DNA of 64,000 bases from Luidia sarsii (Eukaryota; Echinodermata; Asteroidea; Paxillosida; Luidiidae), in assembly GCA_949987565.1 (NCBI GenBank), contig OX465107.1, positions 2,140,184 through 2,204,183 of the forward strand. The letters are read 5' to 3'. Position 1 is the stretch's first letter. Every line of letters starts with the position of its first letter. Shown here one piece after another: positions 11,226 through 22,400 of this stretch. Position numbers and translations under genes: made by a program. Under the pieces are notes generated by a model. The model saw nothing but the letters and a program-made list of their open reading frames with translations, did no database searches and was not told where the DNA came from.

Positions 11226-14200
11226 GACCATTTTTCCAAGTGATTTTTCCACTGGAGATTTTGAACCATTTTGTAAAACACATGGATATTTCTTTTAAGA
11301 AGCTCAATAAGAATTTACTGCTTGCCTTCATCCAATCTATACTAACCTGTTCTAACCGATGACACACACAAAACAAGATCCCTGAACACTTGTCAATAGA
11401 CAAGGGCTGGATAACAGAGGACCTACTAGCCCTGTGTGTACATACAGACAGTATTCAACCTGGCTTCAACTGACTGCAGACATGCACGTACAAGGCAGTG
11501 TCACATGGGGAAATGGAATGAGCATTGACAAGCGTGACTCCTGCAGATAATATCACATCTTCAGAAATTAAAGCCATAGTTCATGTATAACCGACATCAA
11601 AATGGGCCCTTTTCATAGCGACATATTATTCTTAGAATTGTCAACACACAAGTCTCATTTATTTTTTTATTATAGGCCTACTATTTAAAATTATATAGTA
11701 AGCCTTACACAGATATGAAATGTAAAACATCAAAGTTTCAAAAGATGTTATAACACTACATTATTTAAATTAGTAAATCATTCAATCTGGTAGAATGAAT
11801 ATTCAATAATTAGGTGGCTCTTTATAAAAATGACTGGTTGCTGATTGGTTACTGATTGGATTGGTTATGATGACTATTCAAATGAGTCCAAGTGTGCTGC
11901 TGCATATTCAGTGAATGCATTCATTAGCTTGTTGTCTTGCATTCAGATTGTTGGGCTATTTCCAAATAAAAAATAAAATAAAATAAATAAATAGTGGATC
12001 TGGTCACAATAATTTTATAGTAACTTCTTTGTGTTGCCAATTTCACTGTTCTCTGACTAGGATGAGCAGAAATGTTACATCAATCTGAAAAAAAGTAGCA
12101 AGCCTGGATGTTTTGGTCCTATAAGGACCAGGTTTTCAAAGGCCAAACCTCTAAGATGTGTTTATCATGTGTCATATCTGTGGAAATGTTTGGATGCCAG
12201 AGTGCTCAGTAACCTTCCCGGCAATCAGCTCCTGCCCTGTTTCAGATTAGACCGAAGGACACTATCAAGGTTAGATACAACAGATATGTGCCCACACTCC
12301 ACAGTACTACTATTTATTAGAACAAAACCTGCTTTCACTTTCAGGAGAGCCTTACAATGTGTACTGTATCTTATTTATCACTTTTAATGAAACCACAACT
12401 TCACAAGACTGGGACAAATTTCAGATTATTAATCAAAGTTCAGGTTGGTTCAAGCTTCAGAGTGTATGACCATGGCCCTAGCACTAGCAGGAACTTTTTT
12501 GAGAAGTGTCACAGCCTCTACAATTTCTGAGATTTCCAGTTTGGACACAATGTAAGTCAGTAAGGAGGTTGCAACTTCTTCTTCTTTCCTTTTTTTTAAA
12601 TTTTTTTTATAAAAGCTAATTTGGAACCGGTTCCCAATACTCTGAAAATCGATCGCCCGGGGACTAGTTAGACCACGCATAATACGAAATGTAAACATGG
12701 TCATAGCGTCGGCTCAGTCAGCGTGAAAAAAGGTCACAAAACAAAGTCGGTAAAGAACACCTGAACAGCTGAGCAGACATCCAAAACATTGACCTACATC
12801 CTGCTAGTGACACCCCAAAAATACAGTCGACTGTATGCCGTCAAAAATAATTGATTCGGTGGAATAATGTTTTTCACAATGCAAATTACAGCCGAGGAAC
12901 AGATGTGAAAAGCCATCGGTGATAAACAGTATAATTCAAAACAATTCCTAGCACAACACCAACCCAGAAACTAGAAAGACGCCCCCAAAAATAACATTTT
13001 TTTTCGGGGTACCGACAGTGACATGACTTGTCAGGGAGCTGAGCGCTTACCCGTTAACGTCCCCGTCCAATGGAAGGCACACGGCGATACAAGAAATCCG
13101 CAAAAGGCGCAAATAATCCGTGAAAATGGCGAGGAGAAATGGAGGGGCTAGTCCGGTTTAGAGACTCTCGTCAGCTGGTTCAGATGACAGCCGGATGGTC
13201 GGGCCAAGAGTTTGACATTTAACGCCTGCCTCGTGCCTCGCACACGCTGCACGGGGGACGCCGCACGCTAGACTTTCACCAGTCTTTCGCAATTTTTGCC
13301 TTTTTTGTTTTGGCCTTTTCCCCACATCCCCTTGCAATTCCACCAATTTATTTTAATCTAAATGTTACAACACTTCAGATGTTAGAAACTTTTACATGTA
13401 ATTTAATTATTCCCATGAGAATACCTTAAACTTGGTTGGTTGAAACGAGGATGCGTTGACTAGACTTGGGCTACGTTTTGGCCAGTCTAAATTAACATCT
13501 TCAACTACAGAGGGCGCTCGACCATTTTTACTACATGTACATGTACAATGTAGTTGCAAAGTGAATCGCAAAGTTCATTAGGGCCACAGGCTGATGTTGT
13601 CATGCGCGGAATCATAATAACAGATTTTGTTTTTTTAAGTACAAATAAAAAGAAAGAGGGAGTCCACGTTGAGCTTAAAATGTTCTTCTGGGCCACTTTT
13701 GCTGTGAACGAGGGTCTCAGCTGGCTACAAAATGATAATACCGAAGGTCCGGCCTGTAGTCCATCCCATTCCAATTTGCCGTCTTCACACGTCTGCTGGA
13801 TTCGATGAGAGGACCCAACACATACAACGCTGCTTGACGCTCTGACCAGTTTTGTTTCTCTAAACGCTTGGATCCATCCACCCAACACACAAACCGTCTC
13901 CTACAGACTTATATTGGGACGAAAACTCACCTGCCGTCTTTTGTAACTACTGATGGAAAGTTTCAAAACTTTGCATGGCAGGAGGGAAGGGTTTTAGGCA
14001 TTCAGTGACCATTGCTCGCACGAGGGGTCTTCCTATTCAGAGTAGTTCGGGAGGAGGTGTTGAAGAAGAAAGAAAGGATAGTGGTGAGGCACGCGACAAT
14101 TTTGAGACATGGTAAAAAAAAAAAGGATGATGAGCCAGAAATTCAGAAAAAGTAAGATAGAAAGAAACGCATTATAGTGATACAAAATGAAATTGAAACT

Positions 14201-14262
14201 AATTTGACATTTGAGGGGACGTCATTCCAAAATGGCGCCGGTCAGAAACATTCTAACCAATG
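11226..14262. other. Non-coding stretch with one degraded element relic
   Basis: Near 12,440-12,590 the minus strand resembles a worn copy of the 'GAGAAAGGTCCTGCTAG' fold-back family (its TTACTGACT and AAATCTCA blocks are visible). A GC-richer stretch at about 13,030-13,270 has no supported exon. Confidence 0.5.
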
Positions 14263-14629
14263 TAGGAAGGTTTGCAGTGACACCATGCATAAGCTCTCTT
14301 AAAGAAGAGGTGTGGTTCTGAAAAGAACCTGAGTGGTAACTCGACGTTTCGACCAGTATGCTCTGGCCGTCATCAGGAGAATGCCTTGGACTCGGTGGTG
14401 GATCTGCTTATATGCCGGTGGTCGCTGATGAGGATTATCTTTTCCGCCTTCCCGCCTCGGCGACCACCGGCATATAAGCAGATACACTAACGAGTCCAAG
14501 GCATTCTCCTGATGACGGCCAGAGCATACTGGTCGAAACGTCGAGTTACCACTCAGGTTCTTTTCAGAATAACCATGCACACCTCTTCTTTAAGAGACCT
14601 TATAGATGGTGTCACCGCAAACCTTCCTA
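14263..14629. mobile_element. Near-complete 367-bp palindromic (fold-back) element
   Basis: Arms begin TAGGAAGGTTTGCAGTGACA at the left and end in the complement (TGTCACCGCAAACCTTCCTA) at the right. They stay complementary inward through CGACGTTTCGACCAGTATGC and CTTATATGCCGGTGGTCGC, leaving a small centre near 14,435-14,458. This is the longest inverted repeat I see in the window. It has no open frame of note, which fits a non-autonomous DNA element. Confidence 0.85.
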
Positions 14630-15205
14630 TAATTATTGATTCACCCACCATGCAAAGCCTTAAGTCTTATCTAACCAATGACTGTCCGATATCATTCAGA
14701 TGCGGCGAATGAGCACTAGTGAGAAATACATAGACATGACCTCTGCGAACAACAATTAATAGGCCTTAGTAGTCACTTTCATTTCTTTGATATAAACACA
14801 TTGTAACGCTTTGCCATGGCAGTTAGGAAGGGAAAGGTATAGCCCTATGCTTAGACATGCCGTAACCTAACGTGCGACCGTAACACTGTGGTGATGACGA
14901 TATTGCGATGAGATTATGTAAGGCAAGGGGAGATAATGTCTTCTCCAAAAGACGGTTAGCGAAGAAGTTATGGCGTCCTTCTCTTGCCCACGTGACCAGG
15001 CACCCGGGGATTGAATCTGTCCATGGTCGGGGCTGATGTTACCCAAATAAACCCCCGTCTCCAGATTTAATCAAGACTGTTTGTTTTGGCCAGCACCACG
15101 AAGTAATTATTCCCTGAAACCCCAACCGCCACCAACCTTCTGTTCGCCAGTATTTACAATCACTTGCTAAACACGCAGCCTCGCGGAAGGATCTAATTTG
15201 GTCTT
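14630..15205. other. Non-coding stretch, no gene seen
   Basis: Only a short extra piece of the preceding element family (CCACCATGCAAAGCCTTAAG, near 14,646). Nothing else recognised. Confidence 0.45.
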
Positions 15206-15209
15206 TCTC

Positions 15210-15955
15210 GTTGAGGTGGTGGTGGAGGTGGTGGTGATAATGACGATGAGGACGATGATGAAGATGGTGGTGGTGATGGGGTGATCGTGGTGATGGTGGT
15301 GGTGATGGTGGTGGTGGTGGTGGTGGTGATGATGATGAAGATGGTGGTGGTGATGGGATGATCGCGGTGGTGGTGGCGGTGGTGGTGGTAGGTGGTGGTG
15401 GAGGTGGTGGTGGTGGTGGAGGTGATGGTGGTGATGATGAAGATGGTGGTGGTGATGGGATGATCGTGGTGGTGGTGGCGGTAATGGTGGTGGTGGTGGT
15501 GGTAGTGGTGGTGGTGGTGGTGGTGGTGGTAGTGGTGGTGGTGTGGTGGTGGTGGTCTTCTTCTTGCGTATGAGGCAAGCAACACTTTTGTCGCAACATG
15601 GGCCCCGTGGTGGTGGTGATGACAATGTTGGTGATGGTGGAGGTGGTGATGGTGATGGTGATGGTGGAGCTGGTGGTGATGGTGATGGTGATGGTGGAGG
15701 TGGTGGTGATGGTGATGGTGGAGGTGGTGGTGATGGTATTGGTGATGATGTTGATGATGATGACGATCAAGACGATGATGAAGATGGTAGTGGTGATGTT
15801 CAAGGTGGTGGAGGTGGTGGTGGTGGTGGTGGTGACGATGGACGACGATGAGGGGCGGGATGATGGTGGTGGTGGTGATGATATTGATGATAGGAATGAT
15901 GGGGATGGGGAGTCGATGGATATAGAGTGATGACGGTGAGGGTGGTGATGACAAA
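15210..15955. repeat. GGT/GAT trinucleotide-type array
   Basis: Long imperfect run of GGT, GAT and GAC triplets on the + strand, interrupted near 15,560-15,605 by unique sequence. All frames are open for long distances (Val/Gly/Asp on one strand, Thr/His/Pro on the other). These are not genes. Confidence 0.93.
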
Positions 15956-16264
15956 GCGGTAGTCAAACTTTCAGATAACAGAATACACTAAATCGTGCAT
16001 ATAGCTAATTAAAATCTGTGCATGCATGGGATATTGTTCTAATCGATGGAGGAAACCTCCCACGATGCCACTACTTCAATTTACTCTTTCGGACCTTCAG
16101 AAAGATCGTCCAAAAAAATGTTCCACCAACCCCCTTCCCCTGGTCCTCACGGGACGGTCTCTCGGCGACACCAGTCTGTTGGTTCGTGCAATTAGCGCTT
16201 CCCCGTCCAGATTTATTCCAATTAAAATCGAATTAGTGGCCGCGGCGTGTAATATCGGCCTCGA

Positions 16265-16416
16265 ATAGACAGCTATTCCCGGTCTCCGTCACGGGAGCGG
16301 GGCGGGAGGACGGGGACTGGGGGGCGGTCGACGGACGCTAGGTCCAGGGAGAACGGGCGGGCGAGGGTCACGGCATCACTCGGTTCTCTCTAGTCCGGAG
16401 TCGATGACGATGAATC
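16265..16416 (+). promoter_or_regulatory. Putative promoter/5'UTR of the adhesion GPCR gene
   Basis: GC- and CpG-rich segment directly before the proposed start codon, with GC-box-like GGGGCGGGAGG and GGGCGGGCG blocks. It contrasts with AT-rich DNA on both sides. I see no clear TATA box. The role is inferred from position and composition only. Confidence 0.45.
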
Positions 16417-16446
16417 ATGTCCCCAGCGCTGGAATCCATTTTACTG
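16417..16446 (+). CDS. aGPCR exon 1: start codon and signal-peptide start
   Basis: Reads [10 protein letters not shown], followed by a GTGAGT donor in phase 0. I chose this ATG because splicing to exon 2 gives a hydrophobic leader. An upstream ATG at 16,404 is in another frame and gives no hydrophobic segment. Confidence 0.7.
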
Positions 16447-19400
16447 GTGAGTCTCTAATCATCCACGAGTTAACTTTAACTTTTGAAGAAAAAAAAAAGT
16501 GATAAACTAAGGGGACCGTCACAATTTCAGATTGAATATTTTATACAGGCAGCGAACTTTTTTTTCGGAGAGGCGCCGCGCTTTCAAAAGTAAAGCCACA
16601 AGCCACTTATCGGTCGACTGAATAACTAATTTCATTACAGGATCTCGTCTCTGATTGCAAGTACAACAGAGGAGAGTTGGCGGGTTTTCAATTATTCATG
16701 AAAAAAGGGATCGGTATCCATTTTCTTGGCTTTCGAATTAAAACGAGGGAGACCGCTTATCTTACAAAAACCCCGAAAAAAGACAAGCTCATAAGATATC
16801 AGAGTCTTACTATATACACGGCGCTAATCGTCGGAGCAAATCGCCGGGAAATTATTTTTCCGGGAGTGAGAAAGATTGCTGTATAGTGTGAATCGTCGGC
16901 GGGGTTATGATTGGCCGGGAATGTAAGACCGTTTTCGAAATGAAGGCTTAGGCTCGGGCTCAGGCTTCGGTCATATTTATCTTACTCGTTAAAACCATCA
17001 CATGCATCTAAAAACAATCCTTTGGCCCCAGTTTTGGTGAATAATCTGTACCTATCAAGCCAACAAACCTTCGAATTCGGAAACAAACCACAACCTGGAT
17101 TTTCCAGGTTTTGTAGGACGGAGACGAACGGCCTATGTTCTCGTGAAATAAGCGCTTGTAGTGTGGAAATGCCCACACACGCGTATATAGGCCCCGTGGT
17201 AGATAATTATTATAAGATGCACCGTGCTCCACAAAATAAAACTCATAGGCGCTGTATAACAACACGGTTGGACGGAGGCTAAGAAAACATCAACACGGGC
17301 CAATATTATTTCACCGGGCAGCCCCAGCGACAAGATTTAGCACGAAAAAAAAGGCCATGCTTAAAATGACATTTAAAAAGTTGCCATCTATAGCTCCCAT
17401 TGCGTTTTACGCCCAAAGCAAAAAAAAAATGGTCAAAATGTCACAAGTAATCAACATCACCTAAAATTATTGACGGTAATTCATTTTTTTTATTAAGGAA
17501 AACAGGTGTTCCAGACGATTTCAGGTTGTTCGCTGTGAACGCAATCGAGCTGAGAGCAGTTTGCGTTGATATTATGTGCAGATAGTTTGCTTGAGATTTT
17601 GTGGTTCCGAGAAGGGAACGAGGGAAAACCTCCAACTGAACCCTAAAAAATGTTTTTTTTGGGGGGGAAACCATCACGTGCACTTTCAATGGCCAGCGGT
17701 TATTTTTGTGCTCAGCACGGTAGCTCAAGTCGCCGCACACGATGAGTTTTCATCCACGCGAGGCGAAACAAACCCAAACAGGATAGATATTGGTCTCACG
17801 GCCTCTTGAGGCAGAAATCTCAGCAAAAGTTCAGCGCACGCGGTGAGCTACGTGTCGAGCTAACGGCCACGAGATACTTCCTGCTCAGCAGATAGCTCTC
17901 GTGTGCGGCGGGCTCCATAGATGTCGCTTGCTAAACAATCTCTCACGGGTGGAGCATGCCACTCGATGGAACTTTGATTGACACTACGTTAATGTATATG
18001 ACAAGTAAACGTTGGGTGGGACTCAGCAGTAAATTTAGGAGCGAGAATAATAATTAGTAAAGGTCTATTCTGTTTCTACCACCCGCCCGTCTCCACGCGG
18101 CCTTGCCTAACACCTCGAGGCACGCTATTTTGTTTTGACAAAAATAATATCTCAATCAAACTATTTCAAACTGTTTGCAATTTTTTTTCTGAACATAGGT
18201 TGGCTCCGTTGGGTTGGCCTTCCTATGCCGTTTGCCACTAACGTCGGCCATTTACTTCAACAGCAGTGAGTATAGAAATGCAACAATTATATAGGGAGAT
18301 TATTCTGTATCAGAAATTCCCGCCAAAAAGTGGAGGTACAAGAGTTTTTTCTGCAGCCCAGTAGCCCTTGTAATTCCAAATCGTTCATCGTGCCATTGAG
18401 TATAACAACAAATGCTATTGAGACTAATGCGTTACATCCCTTTTTTCAGTCGAAAATGGGGTTGAATTGGTTTGGTTTTCAATTTCTTTCGGATCGACAC
18501 TTCTTGTCTTGGGAAGAGCTTATTGACTGTGTTTACGGTACCCCACGGTAAGTGGCGTTACCACCGAGATATACCGTAGCTGGGATTGGTATTACATGTA
18601 TAGGGATGACGTCACCGTTCAACAAACCTACGATTGATAATTAGTTGAGGCACGTTCGGTAAAATTGCAAGTATATTTCTCCCTTCAAACAAAATAATTA
18701 CCAATCAGCCTGTATGACGTGTTTCTGTAAATGCATCAAGACGGTAACAGAGAAAATACCTATGTCGTGTTTAGCTACCGGATGCCCTCAGCGTGATGAG
18801 GCTACTGGCGTTGCGTACAACGGCCACTGCTACATGGCGTCACAGACCGACTCAGACACGCTGGACTGCAGCCAGGCAAGACGCAGTTGCAACTTCAATT
18901 ACGGCGCCACGTTGGTCTACTGGACAGACCGTCTTGAACTGCAGTTCTTCTTGTCCAAAGTGTAAGTTTGTTGGAGTTTGGACTTGGGGTTCGAAGGGAT
19001 CTTTTGGTATCGCAGCACTTACAGCACCTTCTCGTTGTCCAAGGCCGATTTCATAAAACCAGTGCTTAGGCTCAGGCATTGTCTTTCTTACATTCGAAAC
19101 TACTGCGAAGGTTTTAGTTCAAATAGTAATCTGAGAGAGTAGAAAAATGCACACACAAAAACACGTCACGGTTTATGCACCGTTCTGTAGTGTAAGAAAT
19201 AGTTTATTACTCGCGAGTAATAAACTTTTTTCGAAAAGTTCAGCATCCCAGACCGTAAGATTTCAACATGAGGATTCTATCATGACCATCTACAAAATTA
19301 GAAGGAAATCTGTGGACATCGATGTTTCCCGATCTTCCCAATGTTGTATCGGGCCTGTAAGCAAAATCTTTCCTTTGTTATCTATTTGTTGGGACACAAA

Positions 19401-22400
19401 GGACTTCATTTAGCAATGGGAGTGCCATCTGGATTGGACTGCAGCGCGTTGAGTCCACGTGGTCGTGGTATGGTCACCAGGAAACCCTCGATGAGAAAGA
19501 ACTGACAAACTTGGTGTGAGTAATATTATTAAGGCCTTGGCCAATTTTCCCTGGTCTGGGTCAGGGTCTGGGTCAGGGTCTGGGTCAGGGTCTGGGTCAG
19601 GGTCTGGGTCAGGGTCTGGGTCAGGGTCTGGGTCAGGGTCTGGGTCAGGGTCTGGGTCAGGGTCTGGGTCAGGGTCTGGGTCAGGGTCTGGGTCAGGGTC
19701 TGGGTCAGGGTCTGGGTCAGGGTCTGGGTCAGGGTCTGGGTCAGGGTCTGGGTCAGGATCTGGGTCAGGGTCTGGGTCAGGGTCTGGGACTGGGTCTTCG
19801 TTAGGGTCTTGGTTTGGGTTTGGTTAGGGTCTGGGTTTGGGTCTGGCTCTTGGTCTGTGTCTGGGTCTGTGTCTATGTGTGTCTGGCTCTGGTTCTGTGT
19901 TTGTGTCTGGTTATGGATCAGGGTCTGGGTATGTGTCTATGTCAGTGTCTGGGTCTGTGTCTGGGTCTGGGCCTAGGCCTGGGTATGGGTTGGGGGTCTA
20001 GGTCTGGGTGAGAGGGTCTGGGTGAGAGGGTCTGGGTCTGGGTCTGGGTGAGAGGGCCTGGGTCTGGGTGAGAGGGTCTGGGTCTGGGTGAGAGGGTCTG
20101 GGTCTGGGTCTGGGTGAGAGGGCCTGGGTGAGAGGGTCTGGGTGAGAGGGCCTGGGTCTGGGTGAGAGGGTCTGGGTCTGGGTCTGGGTCTGGGTCTGGG
20201 TGAGAGGGCCTGGGTCTGGGTGAGAGGGTCTGGGTCTGGGTGAGAGGGTCTGGGTCTGGGTCTGGGTGAGAGGGCCTGGGTCTGGGTGAGAGGGTCTGGG
20301 TCTGGGTGAGAGGGTCTGGGTCTGGGTCTGGGTGAGAGGGCCTGGGTCTGGGTGAGAGGGTCTGGGTCTGGGTGAGAGGGTCTGGGTGAGAGGGTCTGGG
20401 TGAGAGGGCCTGGGTCTGGGTGAGAGGGTCTGGGTCTGGGTCTGGGTGAGAGGGCCTGGGTCTGGGTGAGAGGGTCTGGGTCTGGGTGAGAGGGTCTGGG
20501 TCTGGGTGAGAGGGTCTGGGTCTGGGTGAGAGGGTCTGGGTCTGGGTGAGAGGGTCTGGGTCTGGGTGGGAGGGTCTGGGTCTGGGTGAGAGGGTCTGGG
20601 TCTGGGTGAGAGGGTCTGGGTCTGGGTGAGAGGGTCTGGGTCTGGGTGAGAGGGTCTGGGTCTGGGTGAGAGGGTCTGGGTCTGGGTCTGGGTGAGAGGG
20701 CCTGGGTCTGGGTGAGAGGGCCTGGGTCTGGGTGAGAGGGTCTGGGTCTGGGTGAGAGGGTCTGGGTCTGGGTGAGAGGGTCTGGGTCTGGGTGAGAGGG
20801 TCTGGGTCTGGGTGAGAGGGTCTGGGTCTGGGTGAGAGGGTCTGGGTCTGGGTGAGAGGGTCTGGGTCTGGGTGAGAGGGCCTGGGTCTGGGTGAGAGGG
20901 TCTGGGTCTGGGTGAGAGGGTCTGGGTCTGGGTGAGAGGGTCTGGGTCTGGGTGAGAGGGTCTGGGTCTGGGTGAGAGGGCCTGGGTCTGGGTGAGAGGG
21001 CCTGGGTCTGGGTGAGAGGGCCTGGGTCTGGGTGAGAGGGTCTGGGTCTGGGTCTGGGTGAGAGGGTCTGGGTCTGGGTGAGAGGGTCTGGGTCTGGGTG
21101 AGAGGGTCTGGGTCTGGGTGAGAGGGTCTGGGTCTGGGTCTGGGTGAGGGTCTGGGCCGGTCTAGGCCTGGATATGGGTTGGTGGTCTGGGTCTGGGTGT
21201 GGGTGAGTGGGTCTGGGTGAGAGGGTCTAGGTCTGTGTCTGGGTCTGGCTCTCATTTTATCAATGTTGTCTTTAATCGCCAGACCAGGATTTGCAGACAT
21301 TCAGAATGCTTGGACCAATGGTACTGATCAGTGTGTCTACCTGCTCTATGCTGACAACCAGTTCACTTCTGTCATCGGCTCCTCCGTCGATGTGGCTAGT
21401 GTGTACACAGGATGCAGGATGAGGCAAGGTTAGTACAGCCTTCGGGTCAAAATGGATGGAAATGTGTGTACTATGTCTGTTACAGAGTGAAAGCTACAGT
21501 TTATCATCTCATGTCAGTGGGCCAATTGATGCTCCTGGAAGCATAGTTGCAGTAACTGTAACCCTCATCCTCCGACCCTGGTGAGGATGAGGGTTACGGT
21601 TACTGCAACTACTGGAAGCATAGATGTGTAGATGTCAGGACTGCTTAGAGATTGGTTGAACCCATGCCACCATCTCCAACCCCATATAAGTAACCCATTC
21701 ATTTCTCATGCAAATTGTGAAGAATCTCCCTGAACTCATCATTCCATGTTGGATTAGAGTCTCCGGGAGGACTGGACTGAGCTATCCAAACCCAGACACA
21801 GTGACTCCAGTCTTCGGGAAATGTGATTCCCCCTAATTAACCAGCCTCCAAATCTTCCCCCATGCTGTATCCTATAGAACCCAATGCTCTGAAAGGAGTC
21901 ACGAGTCTAGGTCCTAGACATCCTAGACTATAGTCTCCTGTGCCTATGGATGCAATAAGCACTGTGGTTGGATCAGAACCCATTATGTGAATGTCACACC
22001 AAGTCTTCAGTGTGATGCATCAGACCAGGCATCCCATGTAAATCCACAGTGTCTGGTTGATATCTGTTTGGCTACAAACACACTGTCTTAGGACCATGGA
22101 GATTTTAACAATTCAACTCACTGTGTGCTTCTGATACATCAGATATGATAGCCTGGCACAGGTTGCCTTGTGCTTCACTGCACATTGCTGCCCTACACTG
22201 CAGTGCACCACATCACATCTGACATACAGTACATCCTCCGCATCAGGAAGGGTCCAGTAACACTGTGTCTACTTGTGCCATTTCTTTCTTTACTCATTTG
22301 CCTCCTTGCACAGTTGGTGTGACTTACGCTGATGCACAGTTCTACTTGCCACTGGACTATGTATACAATGATAATGGCCAACTGTATGTGAGTACCAAAA

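Noticed and set aside
10585..11403. Several overlapping open frames, Gly/Ala/Arg or Pro/Cys-rich
   Set aside because: Composition artefact of the GGGCA array.
15039..15966. Long Thr/His/Pro open frames on the minus strand
   Set aside because: Composition artefact of the GGT/GAT array; all frames on both strands are similarly open.
16404..16446. Upstream ATG for the aGPCR
   Set aside because: Different frame; spliced to exon 2 it gives no hydrophobic leader and does not match the frame of the lectin exons.
19942..21300. 452-codon minus-strand frame of [12 protein letters not shown] repeats
   Set aside because: Antisense of the intron 4 minisatellite; it lies between two halves of one lectin domain.
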